The notes beneath the pieces were generated by a model. The model searched no databases. It had not been told where the DNA came from and worked only from the letters and a program-made list of their open reading frames with translations. The translations under genes and the position numbers were made by a program. From an uncultured Oscillospiraceae bacterium (GTDB lineage Bacteria > Bacillota > Clostridia > Oscillospirales > Acutalibacteraceae), in the NCBI GenBank assembly GCA_900549675.1, contig URPG01000056.1, positions 1 to 9,672 on the forward strand: 9,672 bases of DNA, in the 5' to 3' direction. The number at the start of each line of letters is the position of its first letter. The first letter of the stretch is position 1. Of this stretch, positions 1 to 7,148 are shown in pieces.

Positions 1-36
1 ATAATAATAAATAATCATTTATTTAGGAGGGTTTTT

Positions 37-1206
37 ATGAAAAAGAAAAGGCTTATCTCAATTGTTACAGCATTGTTCATGGTATTGACAACAATGGTTC
101 CATCTGTTTTTGCCGCGGAAGATGAAAAAGTGGTTGCATATGTGCAGGTGCCAGAGGATTGGCAAAACCCTCATTTTTGGGCTTGGGATGCGGAAGGGAA
201 TAATGCGTTTGATGCATGGCCGGGTGCAGAGGCAGAAGCTGACCCCAATAATAAGGGTTGGTACTATTGTTGGTTGCCCTCTTGGGTAACAAATATGATA
301 GTTAGTGCCAATGACAGTGAAGTCCAAACCAATGATTTCTCTGTGGAAGGTAAAAATATGTGGATTACCGTTACCTCTCCTGAAAAAGTGGATGTAGAGT
401 ATGAGGTGCAAACGCAAGGGGAAGCACCTGCGTATGTAGAAAAAGTTGCCATTCACGCTAAAGCACCAGAAAGCTGGACAGAAGTCAATTTATGGGCTTG
501 GTTACATCCGGATGGCACAAATGCTTTTACGACTTGGCCGGGTAAAGCCATGAAGCAAAATGAAAATGGCTGGTACACGGCAGAAGCTCCGAATTGGATA
601 AACTCGGTTATTATTAATGCCGGCGACGGGAATGCTCAAACGGAAGATTTAACCGTTGAGCCGAAGGAAATGTGGATTACAATTGCAGAAGACGGAACGG
701 CAGAAGTGGTTTATGAAAACCCAGAGCGCTCCGATACAACCATTACAGTAAAAGTTAAAACTCCTGAAGATTGGGAAAATGCCTGCTTATGGGCATGGAG
801 TCATCCCGACGGTACAAATGCATTTTCAGCATGGCCTGGCGAACCCTTAACAGCAGACGGGGATTGGAAAATCATCGAGGTACCCAGTTGGATTAATAAA
901 GTTATTGTAAATGACGGCAGCACCGAAGGAATGCAAACCGGTGATATTGATGTAGAGCCTGGAAAAGACATTTGGTTAGTGGTAGCCGATGCGGAAAATT
1001 ATACATTGACATATGAAGAACCTGCCGCTGAGGTAGATGCAGAAGTAAGCAGTACACCGGAACCTACATCAGCGGAATTAACAGAGAGTAACCCAACACA
1101 AAAAAATTTCACAAAATGGATTGTCGCTGGGGGCATTGTGGTGCTGTTCTTAGCAGCAGGTGTTGTTTTTTGGATACATAAGAAAAAATCAGGTAAAGCG
1201 GAATAA
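37..1206 (+). CDS. Membrane-anchored surface protein with three tandem CBM26-like starch-binding modules
   Basis: Probable non-catalytic starch-binding protein at the cell surface. Residues 1-26 form a Sec signal peptide (basic start, hydrophobic core, likely cleavage after the VFA motif). Three similar modules of about 92 residues follow at about 32-123, 136-227 and 235-327. Each has a W-A-W aromatic cluster (48-50, 153-155, 252-254), a W-P-G motif (61-63, 167-169, 266-268) and a QT-x-D motif (97-100, 201-204, 300-303), the pattern of family 26 carbohydrate-binding modules. A Pro/Ser/Thr/Glu-rich linker (about 329-355) leads to a 20-residue hydrophobic segment (361-380) and a basic tail (HKKK), so the C-terminus is anchored in the membrane. 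No catalytic domain, dockerin or clear LPXTG motif is present. The start is set by AGGAGGG at 25-31, five bases before the ATG. It is the first gene of the cluster in this window and lies 66 bp before the binding-protein gene. The CBM assignment comes from motif reading; the related family CBM25 is the main alternative. Confidence 0.85.
   Translation: MKKKRLISIVTALFMVLTTMVPSVFAAEDEKVVAYVQVPEDWQNPHFWAWDAEGNNAFDAWPGAEAEADPNNKGWYYCWLPSWVTNMIVSANDSEVQTNDFSVEGKNMWITVTSPEKVDVEYEVQTQGEAPAYVEKVAIHAKAPESWTEVNLWAWLHPDGTNAFTTWPGKAMKQNENGWYTAEAPNWINSVIINAGDGNAQTEDLTVEPKEMWITIAEDGTAEVVYENPERSDTTITVKVKTPEDWENACLWAWSHPDGTNAFSAWPGEPLTADGDWKIIEVPSWINKVIVNDGSTEGMQTGDIDVEPGKDIWLVVADAENYTLTYEEPAAEVDAEVSSTPEPTSAELTESNPTQKNFTKWIVAGGIVVLFLAAGVVFWIHKKKSGKAE
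130..1017 (+). repeat. Three tandem protein-level repeats encoding CBM26-like modules
   Basis: The three modules correspond to about 130-405, 442-717 and 739-1017. They align through the order W-A-W, N-A-F, W-P-G, P-x-W, QT-x-D and a final hydrophobic W-I/L strand. Modules 2 and 3 are closest, sharing the stretch HPDGTNAF, while module 1 has AEGNNAF. The nucleotide sequences have diverged at many third positions, so this is an old duplication kept at protein level rather than a recent DNA repeat. All three keep the tryptophans expected to stack on glucose units, so each module is probably able to bind. Confidence 0.85.
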
Positions 1207-1272
1207 CTGATAGGGCTATATACCCGTCTGTCTGATAAAAAATAGTGGTGCATTGAATAAAGGAGGCCAGAC

Positions 1273-2487
1273 ATGTTACGGAAATTTGCTTGTTTATTGT
1301 CTGCCATTATAGTCGTCATGTGCGTATTTTCTTCTTGTGGTGGAAAACAGCAAGAAGGACCGGTGACTTTAACAATTTGGCATGACAAAGAGGACGCAGT
1401 CGCCGAAGCTCTGCAAAAAGAACTGGATAAATTAAAACCAGATATTGTAGTAAACTTAGAAAAGAAAAATGGCTTAACGGAAGCTTTAAAAATGGTAGGG
1501 AATGACCCTTCTGCTGCTCCGGATATGTATTTTTTTGCCCATGACAAATTGGGTGTTTATGCAGAGATGGGAATATTAGAACCTATTACTTCATTTGTGA
1601 ATGAAAAGCTTTTGGAAGAATTCGTTCCCATGACCGTTAAAGCTGCCACTTATAAAGAAAAAATATATCAACTTCCTATCTATTTTGAAACTTTACTCTT
1701 TATTTACAATCAAGATTTGATGAAACAGGATGAAGTGCCCGCTACGACAGAAGAATTATATTCTTATATGCAAAAAAATAATTCTGATAATCGATATGGC
1801 TTTGTAGAACAGCATAGTACGGCTTATTATTCAGCCGGTTGGATTCATGGTTTTGGAGGCGAAATTATCAGTAATGACGGAAAACCGCAATTAAATTCAG
1901 AAAAGGTAATCGACGCTTTAAAATATCATCTTAAATTTACAAAGATGATGCCCGGAGAAAGCGAATATGCAACTGTGAATACATTGTTCCGTGAAGGAAA
2001 AGCGGCTTCTACCATTGGGGGTCCCTGGTTAGTATCATCCGTAAGAGATAGCGGCATGAAGCTTGCTTTGGCGCCTATGCCTGTGGTGGAAGAAACGGGT
2101 TTGCCTTTGGCACCATACTCAGGTGTGCAGGGAATTCATGTTCTAAAAGTGGCGGCAGATAACCCAACAAAGAATGCGGCAATTAAAAAACTTTTAAATC
2201 AGCTTGTCAGTACAGATATTGGGGTGTCCATGGCAAAAGCCAGCGGTTGTGCGCCTGCTTATCAGGCATGCTATGAGCAAGACGAAGTCAAAAATGATGA
2301 TATTGTCATGATGATGTATGAAATGGCGCAAAATGCTGTGCCCATGCCCAACATTCCTGAAATGGATGTTATGTTTAATGTTACAGGGAATTTATTGGTC
2401 GATATCAATATGAGAGGCAAAGAAATTCAACAAGCAGCAAATGAGGCGCAAGCTTCTGCAGAGGAATTAATTTCAGCTATGAAATAA
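1273..2487 (+). CDS. malE: Maltodextrin ABC transporter substrate-binding lipoprotein (MalE-like)
   Basis: Extracellular solute-binding protein predicted to capture maltose or maltooligosaccharides and deliver them to the MalFG permease encoded next. The N-terminus is a lipoprotein signal peptide with a lipobox ending in Cys22 (FSSC), so the mature protein should be lipid-anchored to the outer face of the membrane. Segments typical of the MalE family are readable: an APDMYFFAHDKLG-like stretch at 82-94, the LPIYFETLLFIYNQDL segment at 134-149 before the first lobe crossover, a GGPW motif at 249-252, and PMPNIPEM at 357-364, which matches the MPNIPQM segment of E. coli MalE. The length of 404 residues is normal. 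AGGAGG at 1261-1266 lies six bases before the ATG. The permease gene follows after 38 bp. Substrate is inferred from family motifs and the surrounding starch genes; transport of other alpha-glucans is possible. Confidence 0.9.
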   Translation: MLRKFACLLSAIIVVMCVFSSCGGKQQEGPVTLTIWHDKEDAVAEALQKELDKLKPDIVVNLEKKNGLTEALKMVGNDPSAAPDMYFFAHDKLGVYAEMGILEPITSFVNEKLLEEFVPMTVKAATYKEKIYQLPIYFETLLFIYNQDLMKQDEVPATTEELYSYMQKNNSDNRYGFVEQHSTAYYSAGWIHGFGGEIISNDGKPQLNSEKVIDALKYHLKFTKMMPGESEYATVNTLFREGKAASTIGGPWLVSSVRDSGMKLALAPMPVVEETGLPLAPYSGVQGIHVLKVAADNPTKNAAIKKLLNQLVSTDIGVSMAKASGCAPAYQACYEQDEVKNDDIVMMMYEMAQNAVPMPNIPEMDVMFNVTGNLLVDINMRGKEIQQAANEAQASAEELISAMK

Positions 2488-2525
2488 GGCTATGCAGGAA
2501 ATGAAGAAGGATAAGGGAGGAAAAA

Positions 2526-3434
2526 ATGAATATGAAGCAGCCTAAAAAACAGATCAGCTCGCTGAGAAGCTGGCTATCTTTGCTGCCGTCTTTGCTGATA
2601 ATCGGTTTAATTGTACTATTTCCAATTTTATATACAGGATATATTTCATTCACAAACATGAATATCTATCATTGGTTTGATTATAACGTGATTGGACTGG
2701 GTAATTATTTAAAAGCTTTGCTTGTGTTTGATTCAGGATTTTTGCAAGCTCTGCTAATGACAATTCTTTGGACAATATTGAATATGGTTCTGCAATTGGT
2801 CATTGCATTTATACTGTCCAGTTTACTGAATAATCCAGATTTAAAACTTCGCAAACTTTATAAAACAGTTTTAATGTTTCCTTGGGCTATGCCGGGTTAT
2901 GTATCCATTCTTTTATGGAAAAACGGAATGTTCAACTCACAATTCGGCCTTTTAAACCAATGGTTGGCAAAACTCGGATTGGAACCAATCCGCTGGCTAG
3001 CCAACGATACCGTAGCGTTTTTAAGTTGTATGGTAGTGAATTTATGGTTAGCGCTGCCTTTCATGATTATGATTATGGATGGTGCACTGCAAAGTGTGGA
3101 TAAAAGCTATTATGAAAGTGCTCTGTTAGACGGAGCAGGGTGGTTTACACGCAGTGTGCGTCTGACAATTCCAGCCATACGACCCATTATAGCTCCCGCC
3201 GTCTTAATTACTGTTTTTACAACATTCAAGCAGTTTGATGTCATTTATTTGTTGACCCAGCAAGAGGGGGCAAAAACAGGTGCCAATATTCATACAGTAA
3301 TTACATATGCACATGAGAATGCATTTGTCACCAACAATTATGGCTATTCGTCTGCTATTTCAATTATTATTTTCTTGCTATTAATTTCCTTTGCTCTTCT
3401 GGGAAATCGCAAAGGGAAGGAGGGGGCAGTATGA
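2526..3434 (+). CDS. malF: Maltodextrin ABC transporter permease (MalF-like)
   Basis: Inner-membrane permease subunit of a type I sugar importer, expected to pair with the product of the next gene. About six hydrophobic segments are visible (about 15-38, 74-99, 112-132, 162-184, 215-238 and 272-293). The cytoplasmic EAA loop that docks on the ATPase is at about 197-220, with the core ESALLDGAG followed by the IPAIRP motif. At 302 residues it is a short Gram-positive MalF type, without the large extra periplasmic loop of E. coli MalF. A PWAMPGYV segment at 119-126 is also typical of MalF. AAGGGAGG at 2513-2520 supports the ATG at 2526; a second in-frame ATG two codons later is possible but its spacing to that site is longer. 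The stop codon overlaps the malG start (ATGA), implying translational coupling. Confidence 0.92.
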   Translation: MNMKQPKKQISSLRSWLSLLPSLLIIGLIVLFPILYTGYISFTNMNIYHWFDYNVIGLGNYLKALLVFDSGFLQALLMTILWTILNMVLQLVIAFILSSLLNNPDLKLRKLYKTVLMFPWAMPGYVSILLWKNGMFNSQFGLLNQWLAKLGLEPIRWLANDTVAFLSCMVVNLWLALPFMIMIMDGALQSVDKSYYESALLDGAGWFTRSVRLTIPAIRPIIAPAVLITVFTTFKQFDVIYLLTQQEGAKTGANIHTVITYAHENAFVTNNYGYSSAISIIIFLLLISFALLGNRKGKEGAV

Positions 3435-4285
3435 GTGTTAAAACAAAACGAAAAGTAAAAAGATACACGGGAATTACTCTATTAAATTTGTTATTTATTG
3501 TTTTATGTTTGGCTGCTTTAATTCCTATTTTATATGCTGTTTCAGTTTCACTCAATGCACAAAACAGTATTTTAGGCTCTAACTTTTCATTTATTCCTAA
3601 GCAAGTGACGGGAGAACATTATAAGGAAGTTATTTTTGGCCAGCCGGTACTGCTGTGGTTTAAGAATACTATAATTTTAGCAATATCTTCCGTATGCATT
3701 GCTCTGTTGGTAGCCGTACCAGGCGCTTATGCACTTTCTCGATTCCGTTTTTCGGGACGCATCGTCATTTTTAATAGCTTAGTACTGCTGCACTCTTTTC
3801 CCGCTATTTTATCAATGTTCGCCATTTATAAATTAATGAGCCCTATGGGCCTTATCAATACCAAGCTTGGTTTAGTCTTAGTTTATATCGGTACAATGTC
3901 CATTTTTGGATTGTTAAACTTAAAAGGTTATTTCGATTCCATTCCCAAGGAACTGGAGGAGGCAGCAGCTATAGACGGAGCAGGCAGTTGGCAGACTATC
4001 ACTCAAATATTGCTTCCACTGGCAAAGCCTGCTGTTATTGTAACGGCGGTAATGGTGATGATTTATGTGTGGAATGAATATATTTACGCAGTTACTTTTA
4101 TGACAGGAGCAGATAACTACACGTTGGCTGCAGGGTTATATTCTTTACAGGCAACCGAGATGAGCGGAAGCTGGCCGGTATTTGCAGCGGCTTCCATTGT
4201 AGTTTCAGTGCCAATTCTGATTATCTTTTTCCTCACACAACGGCATATGGTATCAGGCCTGACTGCCGGAGGAGTAAAAGGATGA
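3431..4285 (+). CDS. malG: Maltodextrin ABC transporter permease (MalG-like)
   Basis: Second permease subunit of the maltodextrin importer. The protein has about six transmembrane segments, an EAA loop at 177-196 (EEAAAIDGAG, then ILLPLAKP) for ATPase contact, and the C-terminal signature QRHMVSGLTAGGVKG, very close to the QxxxVxGLTAGGVKG ending of MalG proteins. Its length of 284 residues is normal. The start codon overlaps the end of malF by 4 bp, with AAGGAGGGGG at 3417-3426 inside the upstream gene as the ribosome binding site. The GH13_20 gene begins 37 bp downstream. No ATP-binding subunit gene follows, so the importer must borrow an ATPase made elsewhere, as is common in Bacillota sugar transporters that use MsmX-type proteins. 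Confidence 0.92.
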   Translation: MSVKTKRKVKRYTGITLLNLLFIVLCLAALIPILYAVSVSLNAQNSILGSNFSFIPKQVTGEHYKEVIFGQPVLLWFKNTIILAISSVCIALLVAVPGAYALSRFRFSGRIVIFNSLVLLHSFPAILSMFAIYKLMSPMGLINTKLGLVLVYIGTMSIFGLLNLKGYFDSIPKELEEAAAIDGAGSWQTITQILLPLAKPAVIVTAVMVMIYVWNEYIYAVTFMTGADNYTLAAGLYSLQATEMSGSWPVFAAASIVVSVPILIIFFLTQRHMVSGLTAGGVKG

Positions 4286-4322
4286 TCGGTTCATAAAATA
4301 AATACAAAGGAATCACGATACT

Positions 4323-6062
4323 ATGGAAAAGAAAGCCATTTTACATATCCCAATGTCCGAATATGCACATGCCGTAACAGATAAGCAAGTGGTTATTCGG
4401 TTGCGCTGTGCTAAGAGTGACCTTGTTCGTTGTACACTTTATTATGGTGACAGAGCTTGCCGAGAAAATCCTATAAAGCTTACGGTTATGCCTATGCGGA
4501 TTGTGACATCAGATTTAGAGTTTGACTATTTTGAAGTGGAATTTGATACACCCTATACACGTATTTGTTATTTGTTTCAATTGGATGATGGGAAAGAAAC
4601 TGTTTTTTATTACGGAGATTTGTTTTGTCCGGAAATTACACCGGAAAGATCAGAGTATTATCAGCTCCCGTATGTGCATAGAGCAGATATTCCTAAGGTT
4701 CCTGATTGGACCAAAGATGCTATTATCTATAATATCTTTGCAGATAGCTTTGCTACAAAACATCGTTATATCAGTAAAAAAAATACTGAGAAACAATATA
4801 TGGGACTGCCTGTTCATGGAAAGCTCGGCGGAACCATTCGAGGCATTATGGAAAATGCAGATTATTTAGAAACTTTGGGGATTAACTGTATTTATATCAA
4901 TCCTATTTTTACAGCAGGGGAATATCATAAATATGATGTTTTAGATTATTACAGTATAGACCCTTGTTTTGGCAGTAATGAAGATTTTGCTGAAATGGTA
5001 GAGGAATTACATAAAAGAGGAATTCGTGTTATTATCGACGGTGTGTTCAATCATTGCAGCTGGAAATTTTTTGCCTTTGAAGATGTTGTAAGAAATGAGC
5101 GAAATTCTCGTTATGCGGATTGGTTTTACCGCGTGGAATATCCTGTTGTCCGTCCTGATAATATGGAGGATATTCCAGGTTATGAATGCTTTGCCTATGA
5201 AAGATTAATGCCCAAATTTAATACAGCCAATCCTGAAGTAATTGCCTATTTCTGTGATGTATGCCGTTATTGGCTGCGTGAATATAAAATTGACGGTTGG
5301 CGGTTAGATGTTGCCAGTGAAGTGAATGACGAATTTTGGAGGGCCTTTCGTACAGCCGCATTGGCAGAAAATCCTGAAGCTATTTTAATTGGTGAAATAT
5401 GGGAAAGTGCCGGCCACTGGTTAGACGGCAGTATGTTCAACTCCACAATGAATTATGATTTTAGAAAGCATTGCCGAGAGTTTTTTGCTTTCCAAAGCAT
5501 AGATGCCGCACAATTTTCCGGGCGAGTTACTCATATGCTGATGCGATACCGTAAAAGCTTAGTGAGTTCACAACTCAACTTGTTGGATAGCCATGATGTA
5601 AGCCGATTTATCTCTTTGTGCAAAGGAAATATCGATGCTATGAAACTGGCAGTATTGTTTCAGATGTGCTTTGTGGGAATGCCCAGTGTTTTTTATGGGG
5701 ATGAACAAGGTATTGCAGGTTTGTTAGAAAAAGAATATCGCAGTCCTATGCAGTGGTCTGGTGGTGAATTGTATAATTTTTACCAAAAGGCGATTCAATT
5801 AAGACGTGATTATATTCCCTTACGGCGTGGAAAGTATCAAACAAAATATGCCAAAGACAGACTTTTTGTCTTCTGCCGCCAGCATGAGGATATGGTTATC
5901 ACGGTAGCTTTTAATGCGGGCGATAAGCCGGTATCCTATCATCAGTCTGGCGGAAAAATACTATGGGAAAATAATCGATTTGCCGATGGTTTGGGTGCTT
6001 ATGGATTTTTAATCACAATGACAAAAGAGGAAAAGGGGAATTGCAATGTCTGTGACAATTAA
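4323..6062 (+). CDS. Cytoplasmic GH13_20-type neopullulanase/cyclomaltodextrinase/maltogenic amylase
   Basis: Predicted intracellular alpha-glucan hydrolase acting on imported maltodextrins or cyclodextrins. There is no signal peptide, and some 16-17 cysteines are spread through the chain, which suits the cytoplasm. Residues about 1-118 look like the N-terminal CBM34-type domain of this subfamily. The GH13 barrel follows, with region I DGVFNH (239-244), region II GWRLDV (325-330, nucleophile Asp329), region III GEIW (357-360, acid/base Glu358) and region IV SHD (423-425, Asp425). The MPKFN motif at 296-300 is the region V marker of the neopullulanase group (usually MPKLN), and NPIF/HKYD at 193-205 is also typical. 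Length (579) is normal. The ribosome site is modest (AAAGGAA at 4306-4312, ten bases from the ATG), and an in-frame TAA at 4299-4301 rules out a longer protein. The end overlaps the regulator gene by 17 bp. The exact substrate preference cannot be read from sequence. Confidence 0.9.
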   Translation: MEKKAILHIPMSEYAHAVTDKQVVIRLRCAKSDLVRCTLYYGDRACRENPIKLTVMPMRIVTSDLEFDYFEVEFDTPYTRICYLFQLDDGKETVFYYGDLFCPEITPERSEYYQLPYVHRADIPKVPDWTKDAIIYNIFADSFATKHRYISKKNTEKQYMGLPVHGKLGGTIRGIMENADYLETLGINCIYINPIFTAGEYHKYDVLDYYSIDPCFGSNEDFAEMVEELHKRGIRVIIDGVFNHCSWKFFAFEDVVRNERNSRYADWFYRVEYPVVRPDNMEDIPGYECFAYERLMPKFNTANPEVIAYFCDVCRYWLREYKIDGWRLDVASEVNDEFWRAFRTAALAENPEAILIGEIWESAGHWLDGSMFNSTMNYDFRKHCREFFAFQSIDAAQFSGRVTHMLMRYRKSLVSSQLNLLDSHDVSRFISLCKGNIDAMKLAVLFQMCFVGMPSVFYGDEQGIAGLLEKEYRSPMQWSGGELYNFYQKAIQLRRDYIPLRRGKYQTKYAKDRLFVFCRQHEDMVITVAFNAGDKPVSYHQSGGKILWENNRFADGLGAYGFLITMTKEEKGNCNVCDN

Positions 6063-7056
6063 AGATGTTGCCAGAGAAGCCGGTACATCGATTGCCACGG
6101 TATCGAAAGCACTAAACGACTCTTATACAATTTCTGAAGAAACGAAAAAACATATCCGTGAAGTTGCTGAAAAGCTTCACTATCAGCCTAATGTGCGGGC
6201 GCAGACTCTTGCCCGCAAAATAGGACGTCAGGCGGTTTTCTTGACCTGCCTGCCCCGTAATATAGGATTCCAGAATCCTCATATGTTTGAAATTTTAGCG
6301 GGGGCAGAAACAGCACTGGCGAAAAAAGAATATACCCTTACGCTGCAAGGATGTACGCCGAAAAATGTCTGCGCAGCAGTGCGTGACATTATCCAGCGAA
6401 AAAGTGCTGATGGCTTGCTGCTGCATGCCTCTGTGCTTACCACTGAACTGACAGCTATGATTGTACAGGAGAATATGCCACATATCGTTATAGGTAAACC
6501 GTCGTTTAGCAGCAGGCTTTGTTGGATTGACAATAACAATCAACTTGCCGGAGAAATAGCAGCTCATCATCTCGTAGAAACCGGTCATACACAAATTGGG
6601 TTTATTGGCGGAAGAGAGGAGGATAAAATATCACAATCAAGGCTGGAGGGGGCTCTTACAGAGTTGAAAAATCAAAATATTCCAATTTTGGATATGCCGG
6701 TGTACCGGGGAGAATCTACCGTGGAAAACGGTATAAAACTGACCCGCAAGTTGATGCAGACCAATTCAAAAATAAGTGCAATTATTTGTGCGGATAACTA
6801 TTTAGCTTTTGGTTGTTTAAAAGCATTGCAGGAGAGCCATAAGAAAGTACCTGAGGAGGTGAGTTTGATTACTTTCGACTCTTATCCGTTTGCTGAAATT
6901 GTTCAGCCAAAATTAACAACCGTATCAATTGATGTTTTTGAAATGGGGATACAGGCGGGTAAATTGTTGGTAAGTAAAATCAAAAAGCCCAATATGCAGG
7001 TGCAATCTTTTACAACGGTACCAAATTTAACAATCCGAGAGTCTACCCGCGAATAA
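6046..7056 (+). CDS. LacI-family transcriptional regulator, probably of the maltodextrin operon
   Basis: DNA-binding regulator of the LacI/GalR family. The helix-turn-helix occupies about residues 4-25 (TIKDVAREAGTS, then IATVSKALN), followed by a hinge-helix region (about 48-57, PNVRAQTLAR) and a periplasmic-binding-protein-like effector domain. Family landmarks include WIDNNNQLAGE at 160-170, GHTQIGFIGG at 180-189, and LITFDSYP followed by LTTVSID near 274-296. The length of 336 residues is normal. The ATG lies inside the end of the GH13_20 gene (17 bp overlap), preceded by AAGGGG at 6033-6038, so translation is probably coupled to the operon. Its place between two amylase genes suggests a MalR-like repressor or activator responding to maltose or maltodextrin and controlling its own operon. 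The effector and operator are inferred, not shown; CcpA-type global control is less likely given its position inside a sugar operon. Confidence 0.9.
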   Translation: MSVTIKDVAREAGTSIATVSKALNDSYTISEETKKHIREVAEKLHYQPNVRAQTLARKIGRQAVFLTCLPRNIGFQNPHMFEILAGAETALAKKEYTLTLQGCTPKNVCAAVRDIIQRKSADGLLLHASVLTTELTAMIVQENMPHIVIGKPSFSSRLCWIDNNNQLAGEIAAHHLVETGHTQIGFIGGREEDKISQSRLEGALTELKNQNIPILDMPVYRGESTVENGIKLTRKLMQTNSKISAIICADNYLAFGCLKALQESHKKVPEEVSLITFDSYPFAEIVQPKLTTVSIDVFEMGIQAGKLLVSKIKKPNMQVQSFTTVPNLTIRESTRE

Positions 7057-7098
7057 TGGGAGAAGGAGGGAATCTGTAAAGTAATACTATTAAAACAT

Positions 7099-7119
7099 TT
7101 ATATAAGCATGTCATGACA
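7099..7119. promoter_or_regulatory. Possible operator/promoter region before the secreted amylase gene
   Basis: The 92-bp gap between the regulator and the amylase gene contains a perfect 10-bp palindrome, TGTCATGACA (7110-7119), next to an AT-rich palindrome, TTATATAA (7099-7106), that includes a TATAAG hexamer (7102-7107) resembling a -10 box. If that hexamer is a -10 element, transcription would start inside the 10-bp palindrome, a normal place for a repressor operator. No convincing -35 box is seen about 17 bp upstream, and the palindrome lacks the central CG of classical LacI-family operators. No second copy was found in the other gaps. This is a weak call. Confidence 0.25.
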
Positions 7120-7148
7120 AAGCACCCAAGAAAAAAGGAGATGAAATC

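Noticed and set aside
1..36. A promoter for the operon in the AT-rich first 36 bases
   Set aside because: Only the ribosome site of the first gene can be supported. The sequence is too short and too low in complexity to identify -35 and -10 boxes, and the true promoter may lie outside the window.
1213..1225. GGG-CTATATA-CCC inverted repeat after the CBM26 gene as a terminator
   Set aside because: Only three base pairs would form, with no T-run behind them. Transcription probably continues into malE.
1207..1272. A catabolite-repression (cre) site in the intergenic gaps
   Set aside because: No stretch matching the TGNAANCGNWNNCA pattern was found by eye in the gaps at 1207-1272, 2488-2525, 4286-4322 or 7057-7148.
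999..1547. A 182-codon open frame on the - strand spanning the end of the CBM26 gene and the start of malE
   Set aside because: It lies opposite two well-supported genes with clear domains, shows no recognisable motif, and is explained as an antisense shadow of real coding sequence.
7061..7076. AGAAGGAGGG after the regulator stop as the ribosome site of a small leader gene
   Set aside because: No ATG, GTG or TTG lies at a usable distance. The only possible start, CTG at 7074, is followed at once by TAA.
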